Assembly (NCBI GenBank): GCA_015060885.1
Contig: SUXO01000001.1
Coordinates: 1-64,000, forward strand
Length of the DNA: 64,000 nt
From: Bacteroidales bacterium
GTDB taxonomy: Bacteria; Bacteroidota; Bacteroidia; Bacteroidales; Bacteroidaceae
Direction: 5' to 3'
Shown here: piece after piece, positions 1 through 7,985 of the stretch
Layout: each line of letters starts with the position of its first letter
How positions within the stretch are numbered: position 1 is the first letter of the stretch
Program-made: the position numbers and the translations under genes
The notes under the pieces: model-generated
Told to the model about the DNA's origin: nothing
The model's input: the letters and a program-made list of their open reading frames with translations, nothing else
Databases searched by the model: none

Positions 1-365
1 TTTAAGAAGCAATTCACGAGCCGAGGCGTGAGCGACTATTTTTTCTCGTGTGCTGCGCCTTTTGCTTCTTTTCGTCTCACGAAAAGAAGAAGATAAAAAC
101 AATTCAATTGAGAGAAAGACTCACGGGCCACCGAGGATTTAGGAGTGAGAAAGTTTTATTCCCCCGACTTTTGCAGGTGAGCCGAATTTTCTCGCGTGCC
201 GGGCGTTTGGTTCTTTGCGCGACAAAGAACATCAAAGATATATTTCCAATGAGAGAATAACCGACAAATAACAACGAGAAGTCAAAAGCAAGAATGTTTA
301 GTATCGTATATAGTGAGTGCCCACACCTTTTTGCTACTGAGCCATTATTAAGGCTTGCAACCGCC

Positions 366-1478
366 TTACACTTTAAGGAAAATCTTCTTGCGGTAAAGGA
401 AGTAGAGCAACCCCCAACACACACCCACATAGCAGAGCCAATAGGCAAGCGGGTGCAATGAGGCGGGAAACGCATTTATAACCCCACCCAAAAGAGCGTT
501 AGTGGGTTGGTGGAAATCGACAAACCGCTGCAACAGATATATTGTAATGGAGTTCATACCAATCACACGGAAAAAGAGCGTCCAACCACGCCACTGCAAC
601 ACATCGACCACAAGATAGAAGAGTGCAAAAAGGGCAACCGACCAGCCACCTGCAAAGCAGACAAAAGAACTTGTCCACAGGTTCTTGTTTATGGGGAAGA
701 GCATATCCCACAACCACCCTGCAAGCAACAGCAGAGCTGCTGCGGCAAAGAGATAAAGCACCTTCCTGTAACCGCTCTGCACCTTTTTCGACATAACAAA
801 TTCACCTGTAAAGATACCCAGCAAGGCAGTCACCACGGCAGGCAAGGTCGAGAGTAGCCCTTCGGGGTCGTGTACGCCGTCGTGCAAAGTGCCCGGGAGC
901 AGCAGACGGTCGATGTAACCCACAAGGGAACCGCCCATTGAAAATGGAGAGAGCCCCTCGGAACCGGGAACGGGCACGCAGGCAAGCAAAGCCCAATAGC
1001 CAAGCAACAAAACAGCCGACAAGAGAGCCGACCACTTGCGGCCAACCCACACATACAAGAGGGCTGCAAACATCCAGGCCGAGCCTATGCGGCCAAGCAC
1101 CGAAGGGTAACGCATTGTTTCGAAATCGAACGACAGCAAACCGTTATAGACCATTCCCAAGAGAACAAGCATTGCGCCTCTGTAAAGAATCTTACGCGAA
1201 ATTACACAATTGCTCTTTCCCAAACTCCGTTGCTTTGCAAGCGAGAAGGGGAACGACACCCCGGCAAGGAAGAGGAACAATGGGAAGATGAGGTCGTAGA
1301 AGGTGAAACCGTCCCAGGCAACGTGATGCATCTGGGCTCCCCAACTACCAACTAACGTTCCGGGAAAGAGGGAGCAGAAGGCTATAAAAAGAGCATCGCC
1401 ACCCATAATAAAAAACATATCGAAACCACGAAGAGTGTCGAGCGACATAAGACGGTTGTTATTCTTCACATTCCCCAT
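366..1478 (-). CDS. DUF5009 / heparan-alpha-glucosaminide N-acetyltransferase-like membrane acyltransferase
   Basis: N-terminus NNRLMSLDTLRGFDMFFIMGGDALF and many TM segments typical of the NagX/DUF5009 family. Confidence 0.8.
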   Translation of the reverse strand: MGNVKNNNRLMSLDTLRGFDMFFIMGGDALFIAFCSLFPGTLVGSWGAQMHHVAWDGFTFYDLIFPLFLFLAGVSFPFSLAKQRSLGKSNCVISRKILYRGAMLVLLGMVYNGLLSFDFETMRYPSVLGRIGSAWMFAALLYVWVGRKWSALLSAVLLLGYWALLACVPVPGSEGLSPFSMGGSLVGYIDRLLLPGTLHDGVHDPEGLLSTLPAVVTALLGIFTGEFVMSKKVQSGYRKVLYLFAAAALLLLAGWLWDMLFPINKNLWTSSFVCFAGGWSVALFALFYLVVDVLQWRGWTLFFRVIGMNSITIYLLQRFVDFHQPTNALLGGVINAFPASLHPLAYWLCYVGVCWGLLYFLYRKKIFLKV

Positions 1479-1479
1479 A

Positions 1480-2010
1480 TTACTGTATTATAAGATTATC
1501 GGATTCAACATCAACCTCAAAGCCCAACGAAGGCTCGGCACTGCGCCCCACTGCCATCACAAGCACGGGAGCAAACGGTAGCGAGAACTTTTCGACAAGC
1601 TCCTCCGGGTTAAAGCCGCTGACAAGCGAGGCCGAAAGACCTATTTCGGCAAGCTGCATAAACATCGCCTGCACCACCCTCCCCAACAGAAAACTGTCGC
1701 AGGGTGCTGTTGCCGCACAAACCATAATATAGCCATTGGCAACAGGAGTACACGATGCTGCGCCCAAGCAGGAGCGCAAAGCAACCGCATCGTCTGCCAC
1801 AAATAACTTGAATGAAAAGGCGGCAGTAACCTTTGCCGCGGCCGCCACTGCACGGCGCAACTGGTCGATGCGCACTTCGTAATCACCGAAGGCTGCACAC
1901 TGCCCGCTACACTTGTCGAGCAGATGAGCCACGCCACCCTTTGCCTTTACAGGGGCCGCCACACGCGCTTTGTGCTGCTCCATCTTCTTTTCCAAATAGT
2001 TGTCGGCCAT
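1480..2010 (-). CDS. nitroreductase-like family protein
   Basis: ORF track starts at 2106 inside the tRNA; the plausible start is MADNYLEKKMEQHKARV at 2010. Sequence resembles small nitroreductase-fold proteins. Confidence 0.55.
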   Translation of the reverse strand: MADNYLEKKMEQHKARVAAPVKAKGGVAHLLDKCSGQCAAFGDYEVRIDQLRRAVAAAAKVTAAFSFKLFVADDAVALRSCLGAASCTPVANGYIMVCAATAPCDSFLLGRVVQAMFMQLAEIGLSASLVSGFNPEELVEKFSLPFAPVLVMAVGRSAEPSLGFEVDVESDNLIIQ

Positions 2011-2060
2011 AGTGTTTCTTATAAAGGAAATAAAAAAAGCACCGTTAACACGGTGCTTCG

Positions 2061-2132
2061 AGGTACCTGGCGGATTCGAACCGCCGTACATGGTTTTGCA
2101 GACCACTGACTAAGCCACTCATCCAAGGTACC
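2061..2132 (-). tRNA. tRNA-Cys (anticodon GCA)
   Basis: Reverse complement GGTACCTTGGATGAGTGGCTTAGTCAGTGGTCTGCAAAACCATGTACGGCGGTTCGAATCCGCCAGGTACCT: 7-bp acceptor stem, CTGCAAA anticodon loop, GGTTCGAATCC T arm, U73 discriminator. Confidence 0.93.
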
Positions 2133-2274
2133 GGTTGCAATTGGATTTTGCACCGGCAAAGGTATAACTATTTTTCATAAACGACAAATAAAGAGCCTAT
2201 TTTTTGCTTATAAGAACCACCTTTTTAGTAAAAAAAACAAAAATATAAAGTTTATGACCTATCTTCGCGGATAA

Positions 2275-3597
2275 ATGCAGTATATGATACACAAGGTCGC
2301 AAAATACATACAGCAGAAGGAGTTGATGAGCGAGGGGGCAAAAGTCCTCGTTGCCATCAGTGGCGGAGCCGATTCCGTCGCTCTTTTGATTGTGTTGAAG
2401 AGGCTCGGATACGATTGCGAGGCCCTGCACTGCAATTTCCACCTACGCGGCGATGAGAGCATGCGCGACGAGATGTTTGTACGCGACCTGTGCAAGAGGG
2501 AAAGAGTAAAACTCACGGTGGTCCATTTCGACACCGCAGCATACGCCGCCGAAAAGGGGATTTCAATTGAGATGGCCGCACGCGAACAACGCTACGAAGC
2601 CTTTGAAAGCCACCGCAAAGAGTGCGGAGCGACCGCCATTGCCGTGGCTCACCACCGCAACGACAGTGCCGAAACGATGTTGCTGAACATTGTGCGCGGC
2701 ACAGGACTGAAAGGGTTGCACGGCATACAGCCCAAGAACGGGTATGTTGTGAGGCCCTTGCTTTGCGTGGAGCGCAACGAGATTGTGGAGTACCTGAAAT
2801 GGCGTGGAACCGGATATGTCACCGACAGCACCAACCTCGAAAGCGAATTCACCCGCAACAGGATACGCCTGCAAATAATTCCGCTGCTGCAAGAGATTAA
2901 CCCATCGATAATAGAGAGCCTTGCCGCAACCGCCGAACGGCTGGGAGAGGCCGAAAAGGTATATGCAAAAGGGATCGAAGAGGGAATTGCAAGAGTGAAG
3001 AACGGCAATATTATAGAATTAGCGGCCCTTGAACGCGAACCGTCGCCCCAAGCCCTGCTCCACGAAATATTGCGGCCCATAGGCTTCAATGGTTCACAGG
3101 TAAACGACATTCTGCAATCGATGGATGGGGAGAGCGGGCGCACCTTCACCGGCAAGCATTGGCAGGTGGTGAAAGACCGTACCGCACTCATAATTACACC
3201 AAACGAGGATTGCAGCATAAATGCCGAACTGCCCTGCAACGGCACAGTGGAAACAGCGCACGGCAGGCTATTATGCACAACTGCGGAATTCAGCGGCACC
3301 ATTGAGCGCAAGAAGGAGATTGCAACCATAGACTGCGGCAAGGTGCAGATGCCGCTCACGCTGCGCAACCGCGAGGAGGGCGACCGTTTCACTCCGTTCG
3401 GTATGCGTGGCAGCAAACTCGTGAGCGACTACCTCACCGACCGCAAAAAGAGCCTCATCGACAAACAACGGCAACTGGTTGTTACCGATGCCACCGGGAA
3501 AATTGTGTGGCTTGTGGGAGAGAGATTGGCTGCCTGCGGTGCTGTCGATGACAGCACAAAGAGCGTTATGCGCATCGAATGGCAGGAAAGGGAATAG
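2275..3597 (+). CDS. tilS: tRNA(Ile)-lysidine synthetase TilS
   Basis: PP-loop VLVAISGGADSVALL, HHRNDSAETMLLNIVRGTGLKGLHG, C-terminal TilS domain. Confidence 0.93.
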   Translation: MQYMIHKVAKYIQQKELMSEGAKVLVAISGGADSVALLIVLKRLGYDCEALHCNFHLRGDESMRDEMFVRDLCKRERVKLTVVHFDTAAYAAEKGISIEMAAREQRYEAFESHRKECGATAIAVAHHRNDSAETMLLNIVRGTGLKGLHGIQPKNGYVVRPLLCVERNEIVEYLKWRGTGYVTDSTNLESEFTRNRIRLQIIPLLQEINPSIIESLAATAERLGEAEKVYAKGIEEGIARVKNGNIIELAALEREPSPQALLHEILRPIGFNGSQVNDILQSMDGESGRTFTGKHWQVVKDRTALIITPNEDCSINAELPCNGTVETAHGRLLCTTAEFSGTIERKKEIATIDCGKVQMPLTLRNREEGDRFTPFGMRGSKLVSDYLTDRKKSLIDKQRQLVVTDATGKIVWLVGERLAACGAVDDSTKSVMRIEWQERE

Positions 3598-3657
3598 CCA
3601 TAAAAAGGAGTTTTTAGACAAAAGAACAAAAAGACAAAAAACAAACGCGCAATGTAG

Positions 3658-3679
3658 GGGCAGACCGGTGTGTCTGCCC
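3658..3679 (+). repeat. REP-like palindrome GGGCAGAC-CGGTGT-GTCTGCCC
   Basis: Perfect 8-bp inverted repeat preceded by AATGTAG; related copies at 4006, 4314, 56113 and 56166. Confidence 0.85.
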
Positions 3680-3710
3680 GAAAAGGAAACGCAAACAAAA
3701 GTAATTAAAG

Positions 3711-3781
3711 ACTCCTCCACCGCAAGCGGTCCCCTCCTCTAACGGAGGAGGAGTAATAAAACTCTCCCTATTTTAGAGGGA
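3711..3781 (+). repeat. intergenic repeat copy A (ACTCCTCCACCGCAAGCGGTCCCC...TTTTAGAGGGA)
   Basis: Near-identical (one indel, one substitution) to 4053-4124. Confidence 0.85.
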
Positions 3782-4005
3782 GTACCCGTAGGGGGAGGGA
3801 GTTTGTTTCCTTGCTTGTAATTATTTTGGTGATTATATACAATTTTACATTAACAGAAAACTGACAACAAACGTGTCATTCTCGAACGTATGTGAGAGTC
3901 TTTCTTGGAACTACTTTTAGATTTCTCGTCGCTCCGCTCCCACGAAATGACAAAGTGAAGCAAAAACAAAGTTCCTCCACCGACAAAAGCAAACGCGCAA
4001 TGTAG

Positions 4006-4027
4006 GGGCAGACCGATGTGTCTGCCC
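4006..4027 (+). repeat. REP-like palindrome GGGCAGAC-CGATGT-GTCTGCCC
   Basis: Same stem and upstream context (GCGCAATGTAGG) as 3658-3679, one loop change. Confidence 0.85.
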
Positions 4028-4052
4028 GGATACACAAGCAAGAGGAAGAAAT

Positions 4053-4124
4053 ACTCCTCCACCGCAAGCGGTCCCCCTCCTCTCACGGAGGAGGAGTAAT
4101 AAAACTCTCCCTATTTTAGAGGGA
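4053..4124 (+). repeat. intergenic repeat copy B
   Basis: Near-identical to 3711-3781; both follow a REP-like palindrome. Confidence 0.85.
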
Positions 4125-4313
4125 CGATGCGGTACCATAGCATCGTTTGCGACGACGAAACATTTATGTTTCCAAAGGAGTGCCGAAACGCAGTGAAGGG
4201 CCTCAAAGCCGGGAGGGAGTTCCCAAGAGGAGGAGTTTGAAAGGCAAGTAATAACTGTCCCGCTTGTAGAGGGACAGTTGTTTTTGTTGTTTTTGCTTTG
4301 CCTGTGTGTTTTT

Positions 4314-4335
4314 GGGCGCACACACCGGTGCGCCC
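4314..4335 (-). repeat. REP-like palindrome, minus-strand reading GGGCGCAC-CGGTGT-GTGCGCCC
   Basis: Perfect inverted repeat; reverse complement has the same GTAGG prefix and CGGTGT loop as the other family members. Confidence 0.85.
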
Positions 4336-4367
4336 CTACGGCAATCCTGATTAAGGGCACTATAACA

Positions 4368-4394
4368 ATAAATCCCGGCAGAACCGGGATTTAT
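4368..4394. terminator. hairpin ATAAATCCCGG-CAGAA-CCGGGATTTAT downstream of distal DGR-type target
   Basis: Perfect 11-bp inverted repeat, 5-nt loop, just after the stop codon of the 4402-5460 gene. Confidence 0.7.
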
Positions 4395-4401
4395 GGGTTG
4401 T

Positions 4402-5460
4402 TTACGGGCAAACAGGGCGCACCGAGTAGCCGAAGGAGCGTTTGTCGTTGTACCACTCGAAGTAGCCGCTGTAGAAGTACAGGTAGTAAGCGTAGTAGCT
4501 GCGGCTGCTGCACAACGAACTCGACCAATAGTAGCCGCTGGTGCCTCCCGTACCGCCGCGGTAGCCCGCAGCGGGCAGGAAGATGCTGTTGCCATTGGGG
4601 CCGGTTACACGGTAACCCTCTACGCCGTTAAGAGTAGTCCAAGTCCAAGTGCAGTTGTTTATGAGTTCTCGTTGTTCTTCGTCGGTAGGCATTCGCCAAC
4701 TGCCGCCCCATTTAACGCTGGCTACATCGTCACCTGCTTCAAGGGTGGTTTTGTTGTCCACGGTGCCGTAACTGCTGCTTGTGCAGTATTTGGTCATCGA
4801 GTTAAAAGTGCCATTGCAATATTTATAGGTGCTCCATGAGTAGTCGCTCTTCTCCTCTGTTTCGCCCCAAGCGTAGTAACCGCCATACTCTTCGGGCTTT
4901 GTGGCACCCACATTGCACGAGGCCCATTTAAGTCCACTGGGCAAGCCGAGGTCAACAGCGCGTGAGTCGGTGGTAGGGGTGTCATCGTCGCTGTCGGGGT
5001 TCAGTATTATATTCACAACCTCGGTTACGTCGGCCACATCAACAGTGCCGTCACCATCGACATCGCCTTTCTTGCCTGCGGTTTCGGGGATTGTGATGGT
5101 GGCGTTGATTATCTTTGCCTGGTCGCTGCCGCTACTGCCACCATAGTCTTTGGTGTATTGGGCTACAAAGGTATAGACGCCGCTTTCGGTGAATTCGTGG
5201 GTGTAGGTGCCGCTGGCGGTTCCGCTCTTTTTAAGGATTTGGGTGCCGTCGAGGGTAACAATGAGCCAATCGTAATTGCTCTCGCTGCTTACGCTCCAAT
5301 CGAAAGTAAAAGTACAACCGGCGAAAGCACATATACCATAGCTGTTCTGTGAACTGCTGTTGTTGGTGCCGCCGTTGGTGGAGGTCCAGTCCTTGAAGGT
5401 CTGTGCACCGGCTGCAACAGTGAGCAGTAGGGCGGTTAAAAACAGGTAAATCTTTTTCAT
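4402..5460 (-). CDS. secreted protein with dockerin-like EF-hand segment and C-terminal FISUMP/C-type-lectin-like domain; candidate remote DGR target (VR2)
   Basis: Signal peptide MKKIYLFLTALLLTVAAGAQ, GDVDGDGTVDVADVTEVVNIIL, C-terminal LPAAGYRGGTGG...SVRPVCP; highly similar to 54610-55704. Confidence 0.8.
   Translation of the reverse strand: MKKIYLFLTALLLTVAAGAQTFKDWTSTNGGTNNSSSQNSYGICAFAGCTFTFDWSVSSESNYDWLIVTLDGTQILKKSGTASGTYTHEFTESGVYTFVAQYTKDYGGSSGSDQAKIINATITIPETAGKKGDVDGDGTVDVADVTEVVNIILNPDSDDDTPTTDSRAVDLGLPSGLKWASCNVGATKPEEYGGYYAWGETEEKSDYSWSTYKYCNGTFNSMTKYCTSSSYGTVDNKTTLEAGDDVASVKWGGSWRMPTDEEQRELINNCTWTWTTLNGVEGYRVTGPNGNSIFLPAAGYRGGTGGTSGYYWSSSLCSSRSYYAYYLYFYSGYFEWYNDKRSFGYSVRPVCP
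4412..4579 (-). repeat. candidate remote DGR variable repeat VR2 (168 nt)
   Basis: Aligns to the TR at 53112-53291 with about 24 adenine-site substitutions, about 4 non-adenine substitutions and one 12-nt deletion (hand alignment). Confidence 0.75.
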
Positions 5461-5500
5461 AGCTTTGTGTTTTATTTATTGGTTATTCCTATGATGAAAA

Positions 5501-6244
5501 TCACTCGACCAAGTGACGCTGGCGCACTGCCTCGTAGAGGATTACACCGGTTGCCACCGATACATTGAGCGATTCAATGTTACCGAACTGGGGAATGGAC
5601 ACCCACTCGTCGCACAAGGCAAGGTGCTCGTGAGGGATACCTGTATCCTCGGCACCCATAACAACACACACGGGCTCGTTATATGTTGCCTGGGTGTAGT
5701 TTATTTTGCCCTTCTCGGTGGCACATACCACACGCACGCCCGAAGCCTTCAAGTACTTCAACACCTCGGTTATGTTCTTCTCGCGGCACACAGGCAGGGT
5801 GTGCAGGGCTCCGGCCGATGTCTTTACCGCATCGGCATTCACGGTAACGCTGTTGTGAGCCGGGATTATTATGGCATCGACACCGGCACAGTCGCAGGTG
5901 CGGGCAATGGAGCCGAAGTTACGCACGTCGGTAATTCCGTCGAGCAGCACAAGGAAGGGAACCTTGCCCTCTTCGTAGAGCGTGGGCACAAGCATATCGA
6001 CACGGGCATACTCCACTGCCGACATAAAGGCTATTACCCCCTGGTGGTTCTTGCGGGTTATGCGGTTGAGTTTCTCCACCGGCACACGCACCACAGGTAT
6101 GGTGCTGCCTTTGAGCGCGCCGAAGAGTTCACGCGACAACTCGCTCTGTATATCACGCTTTACCAGAATCTTATCAATCTCCTTACCGGCCTCCAAGGCC
6201 TCCAACACGGCGCGTACGCCGAATATCATTTCGTTCTTTACCAT
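5501..6244 (-). CDS. rlmB: 23S rRNA (guanosine-2'-O-)-methyltransferase RlmB / TrmH family
   Basis: IFGVRAVLEALEAGKEIDKILV ... VVMGAEDTGIPHEHLALCDEWVSIPQFGNIESLNVSVATGVILYE. Confidence 0.92.
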   Translation of the reverse strand: MVKNEMIFGVRAVLEALEAGKEIDKILVKRDIQSELSRELFGALKGSTIPVVRVPVEKLNRITRKNHQGVIAFMSAVEYARVDMLVPTLYEEGKVPFLVLLDGITDVRNFGSIARTCDCAGVDAIIIPAHNSVTVNADAVKTSAGALHTLPVCREKNITEVLKYLKASGVRVVCATEKGKINYTQATYNEPVCVVMGAEDTGIPHEHLALCDEWVSIPQFGNIESLNVSVATGVILYEAVRQRHLVE

Positions 6245-6247
6245 AAT

Positions 6248-7915
6248 CTATTTTTGTGACAGCAGAAGGGCGGCATTGTCGAGAGCAGCATCGGTGAGCA
6301 CCTCGCCACTCATCATCTGCGCAATTTCACGCACTCGCTCTTCACGCCCAAGTTCAATAATATGTGTATGTGTACCCTTCTCGCTCTCCTCTTTGAACAC
6401 CTTGTAATGCGACGCACCCAGGGCTGCCACCTGTGGCAGGTGGGTGATGCTTATCACCTGATGGCGGGCACTGCCCATCTGTTGCATAAGCCGGCCCATA
6501 CGCTCGGCAAGCACGCCCGAAATACCGGTGTCTATCTCGTCGAATATGAGTGTAGGCTGGTCGAGGTTTGTGGCTATGAGCGATTTGAGCGCAAGCATAA
6601 CGCGTGCCATTTCGCCGCCCGATGCAACAGTGGCAAGGGGTTGCGGTGCGCTTATGCTGTTGGCCGAGAAGAGGAAAGTAACCTCGTCGCCACCCAGGGA
6701 AGAGAGGGAGGCAAGGGGTGTTATGCTCACCTCGAAACGTATCATAGGCATACCAAGATTCACAAGCACAGCCACAATGTTCTGTTGCAGTTCCTTTGCG
6801 GCAGTTGTGCGCGCCTCGGTGAGTTGCGCGGCCAAAGCCGTGACCTTTTTATGCTGTACGGCGCAACGCTTCTCGGCCTGCTGCAATTCCCAGTCGCCAT
6901 TGTCTATGTGGTCGAGCTTTTCGCGATAGGAGTCGCGCAAGGCTATGAGCTCCTCGACCGAAGATACCTTATGCTTGGTTTGCAGGCTGTAAATGAGTGC
7001 CAGACGCCTGTCGACATATTCCAGACGGTCGGGGGCCGACTGCACGCTTTCGGCGCGCCTGCGCAGTTCGTCGCAACAATCTTTAAGTTCTATGAAATTG
7101 CTGTCAAGACGCTCTGAAAGTTCCCCTGCCGATGCATAGTGACCGGCCACACGCGACAGGGCAACAACGCCCTCGCGCAAGGATTGAAGAAGGCTTGTTC
7201 CCTCGCCTCCCTCAATGGCAGTGTAGGCGGTGTAGAGCGCGGCACGTATATCCTCGGCGTGGGAGAGTTCCTGCTGCTCCTGCTCCAACTGCTCCTGCTC
7301 ATTGCTGCTCAACGCGGCACTGTCGAGTTCGTCGAACTGGAAACGCAGCCACTCCTCGTCGCGGCGGCTCTTCTCTATTTCGGCACGCAAGGCTTCGACC
7401 TCCTTCTGTACAGCCACATAGGCTGCATACTCTTCTTTATATGATGCAAGCAACGAAGCATCGTGAGCCATAATATCGAGCACATTCAGCTGGTAGTTCC
7501 TGTTGCAGAGCAACAGGTTCTGGTGCTGCGAATGAATATCGATGAGGCGGCCGCCAAGCTCTTTAAGCACTGCTGCCGACACCGGCGTGTCGTTTATGAA
7601 CGCTCTGCTGCGGCCCGACGAGGAGATTTCACGCCTTATTATACAGTCGTCGGCACAATATTCGAGGTCGTTCTCCTCGAAGAATGGCTGCAACGAAAAG
7701 GATGATATGTCGAAATGCCCCTCGATGATGCAACGGTCGGCACCTTCGCGTATGGATTTGGTGTCGGAACGCTGCCCCAGCATTATGGCTATCGCACCCA
7801 GAAAGACCGACTTTCCGGCACCGGTTTCTCCCGTAATCACGGAGAGGCCCGGCGAGAAATCGACCTCGATACTCTCGACAAGTGCGAAATTGCGTATTAT
7901 AATTGATTTAAGCAT
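6248..7915 (-). CDS. recN: DNA repair protein RecN
   Basis: MLKSIIIRNFALVESIEVDFSPGLSVITGETGAGKS; VASGGEMARVMLALKSL; DEIDTGISG. Confidence 0.95.
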   Translation of the reverse strand: MLKSIIIRNFALVESIEVDFSPGLSVITGETGAGKSVFLGAIAIMLGQRSDTKSIREGADRCIIEGHFDISSFSLQPFFEENDLEYCADDCIIRREISSSGRSRAFINDTPVSAAVLKELGGRLIDIHSQHQNLLLCNRNYQLNVLDIMAHDASLLASYKEEYAAYVAVQKEVEALRAEIEKSRRDEEWLRFQFDELDSAALSSNEQEQLEQEQQELSHAEDIRAALYTAYTAIEGGEGTSLLQSLREGVVALSRVAGHYASAGELSERLDSNFIELKDCCDELRRRAESVQSAPDRLEYVDRRLALIYSLQTKHKVSSVEELIALRDSYREKLDHIDNGDWELQQAEKRCAVQHKKVTALAAQLTEARTTAAKELQQNIVAVLVNLGMPMIRFEVSITPLASLSSLGGDEVTFLFSANSISAPQPLATVASGGEMARVMLALKSLIATNLDQPTLIFDEIDTGISGVLAERMGRLMQQMGSARHQVISITHLPQVAALGASHYKVFKEESEKGTHTHIIELGREERVREIAQMMSGEVLTDAALDNAALLLSQK

Positions 7916-7985
7916 TTAAGGCAAGTTCTATAAATTACGTAAAAACAGGAAGCGTTTGAACGGCAACGCAGCGTAGGATATATTA

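Noticed and set aside
2010-2106. N-terminal extension of the nitroreductase-like ORF (MVCKTMYGGSNPPGT...)
   Set aside because: It is translation through the tRNA-Cys gene; the start at 2010 is more plausible.
4402-5460. The two FISUMP targets as an assembly duplication
   Set aside because: Flanks, the VR sequence, the linker between EF-hand and C-terminal domain, and the 3' ends differ clearly.
5513-6259. 248-aa plus-strand ORF opposite rlmB (and similar large antisense ORFs, e.g. 22066-22779, 27300-27863, 48927-49868)
   Set aside because: Each overlaps a recognisable conserved gene on the other strand and shows no family motifs.
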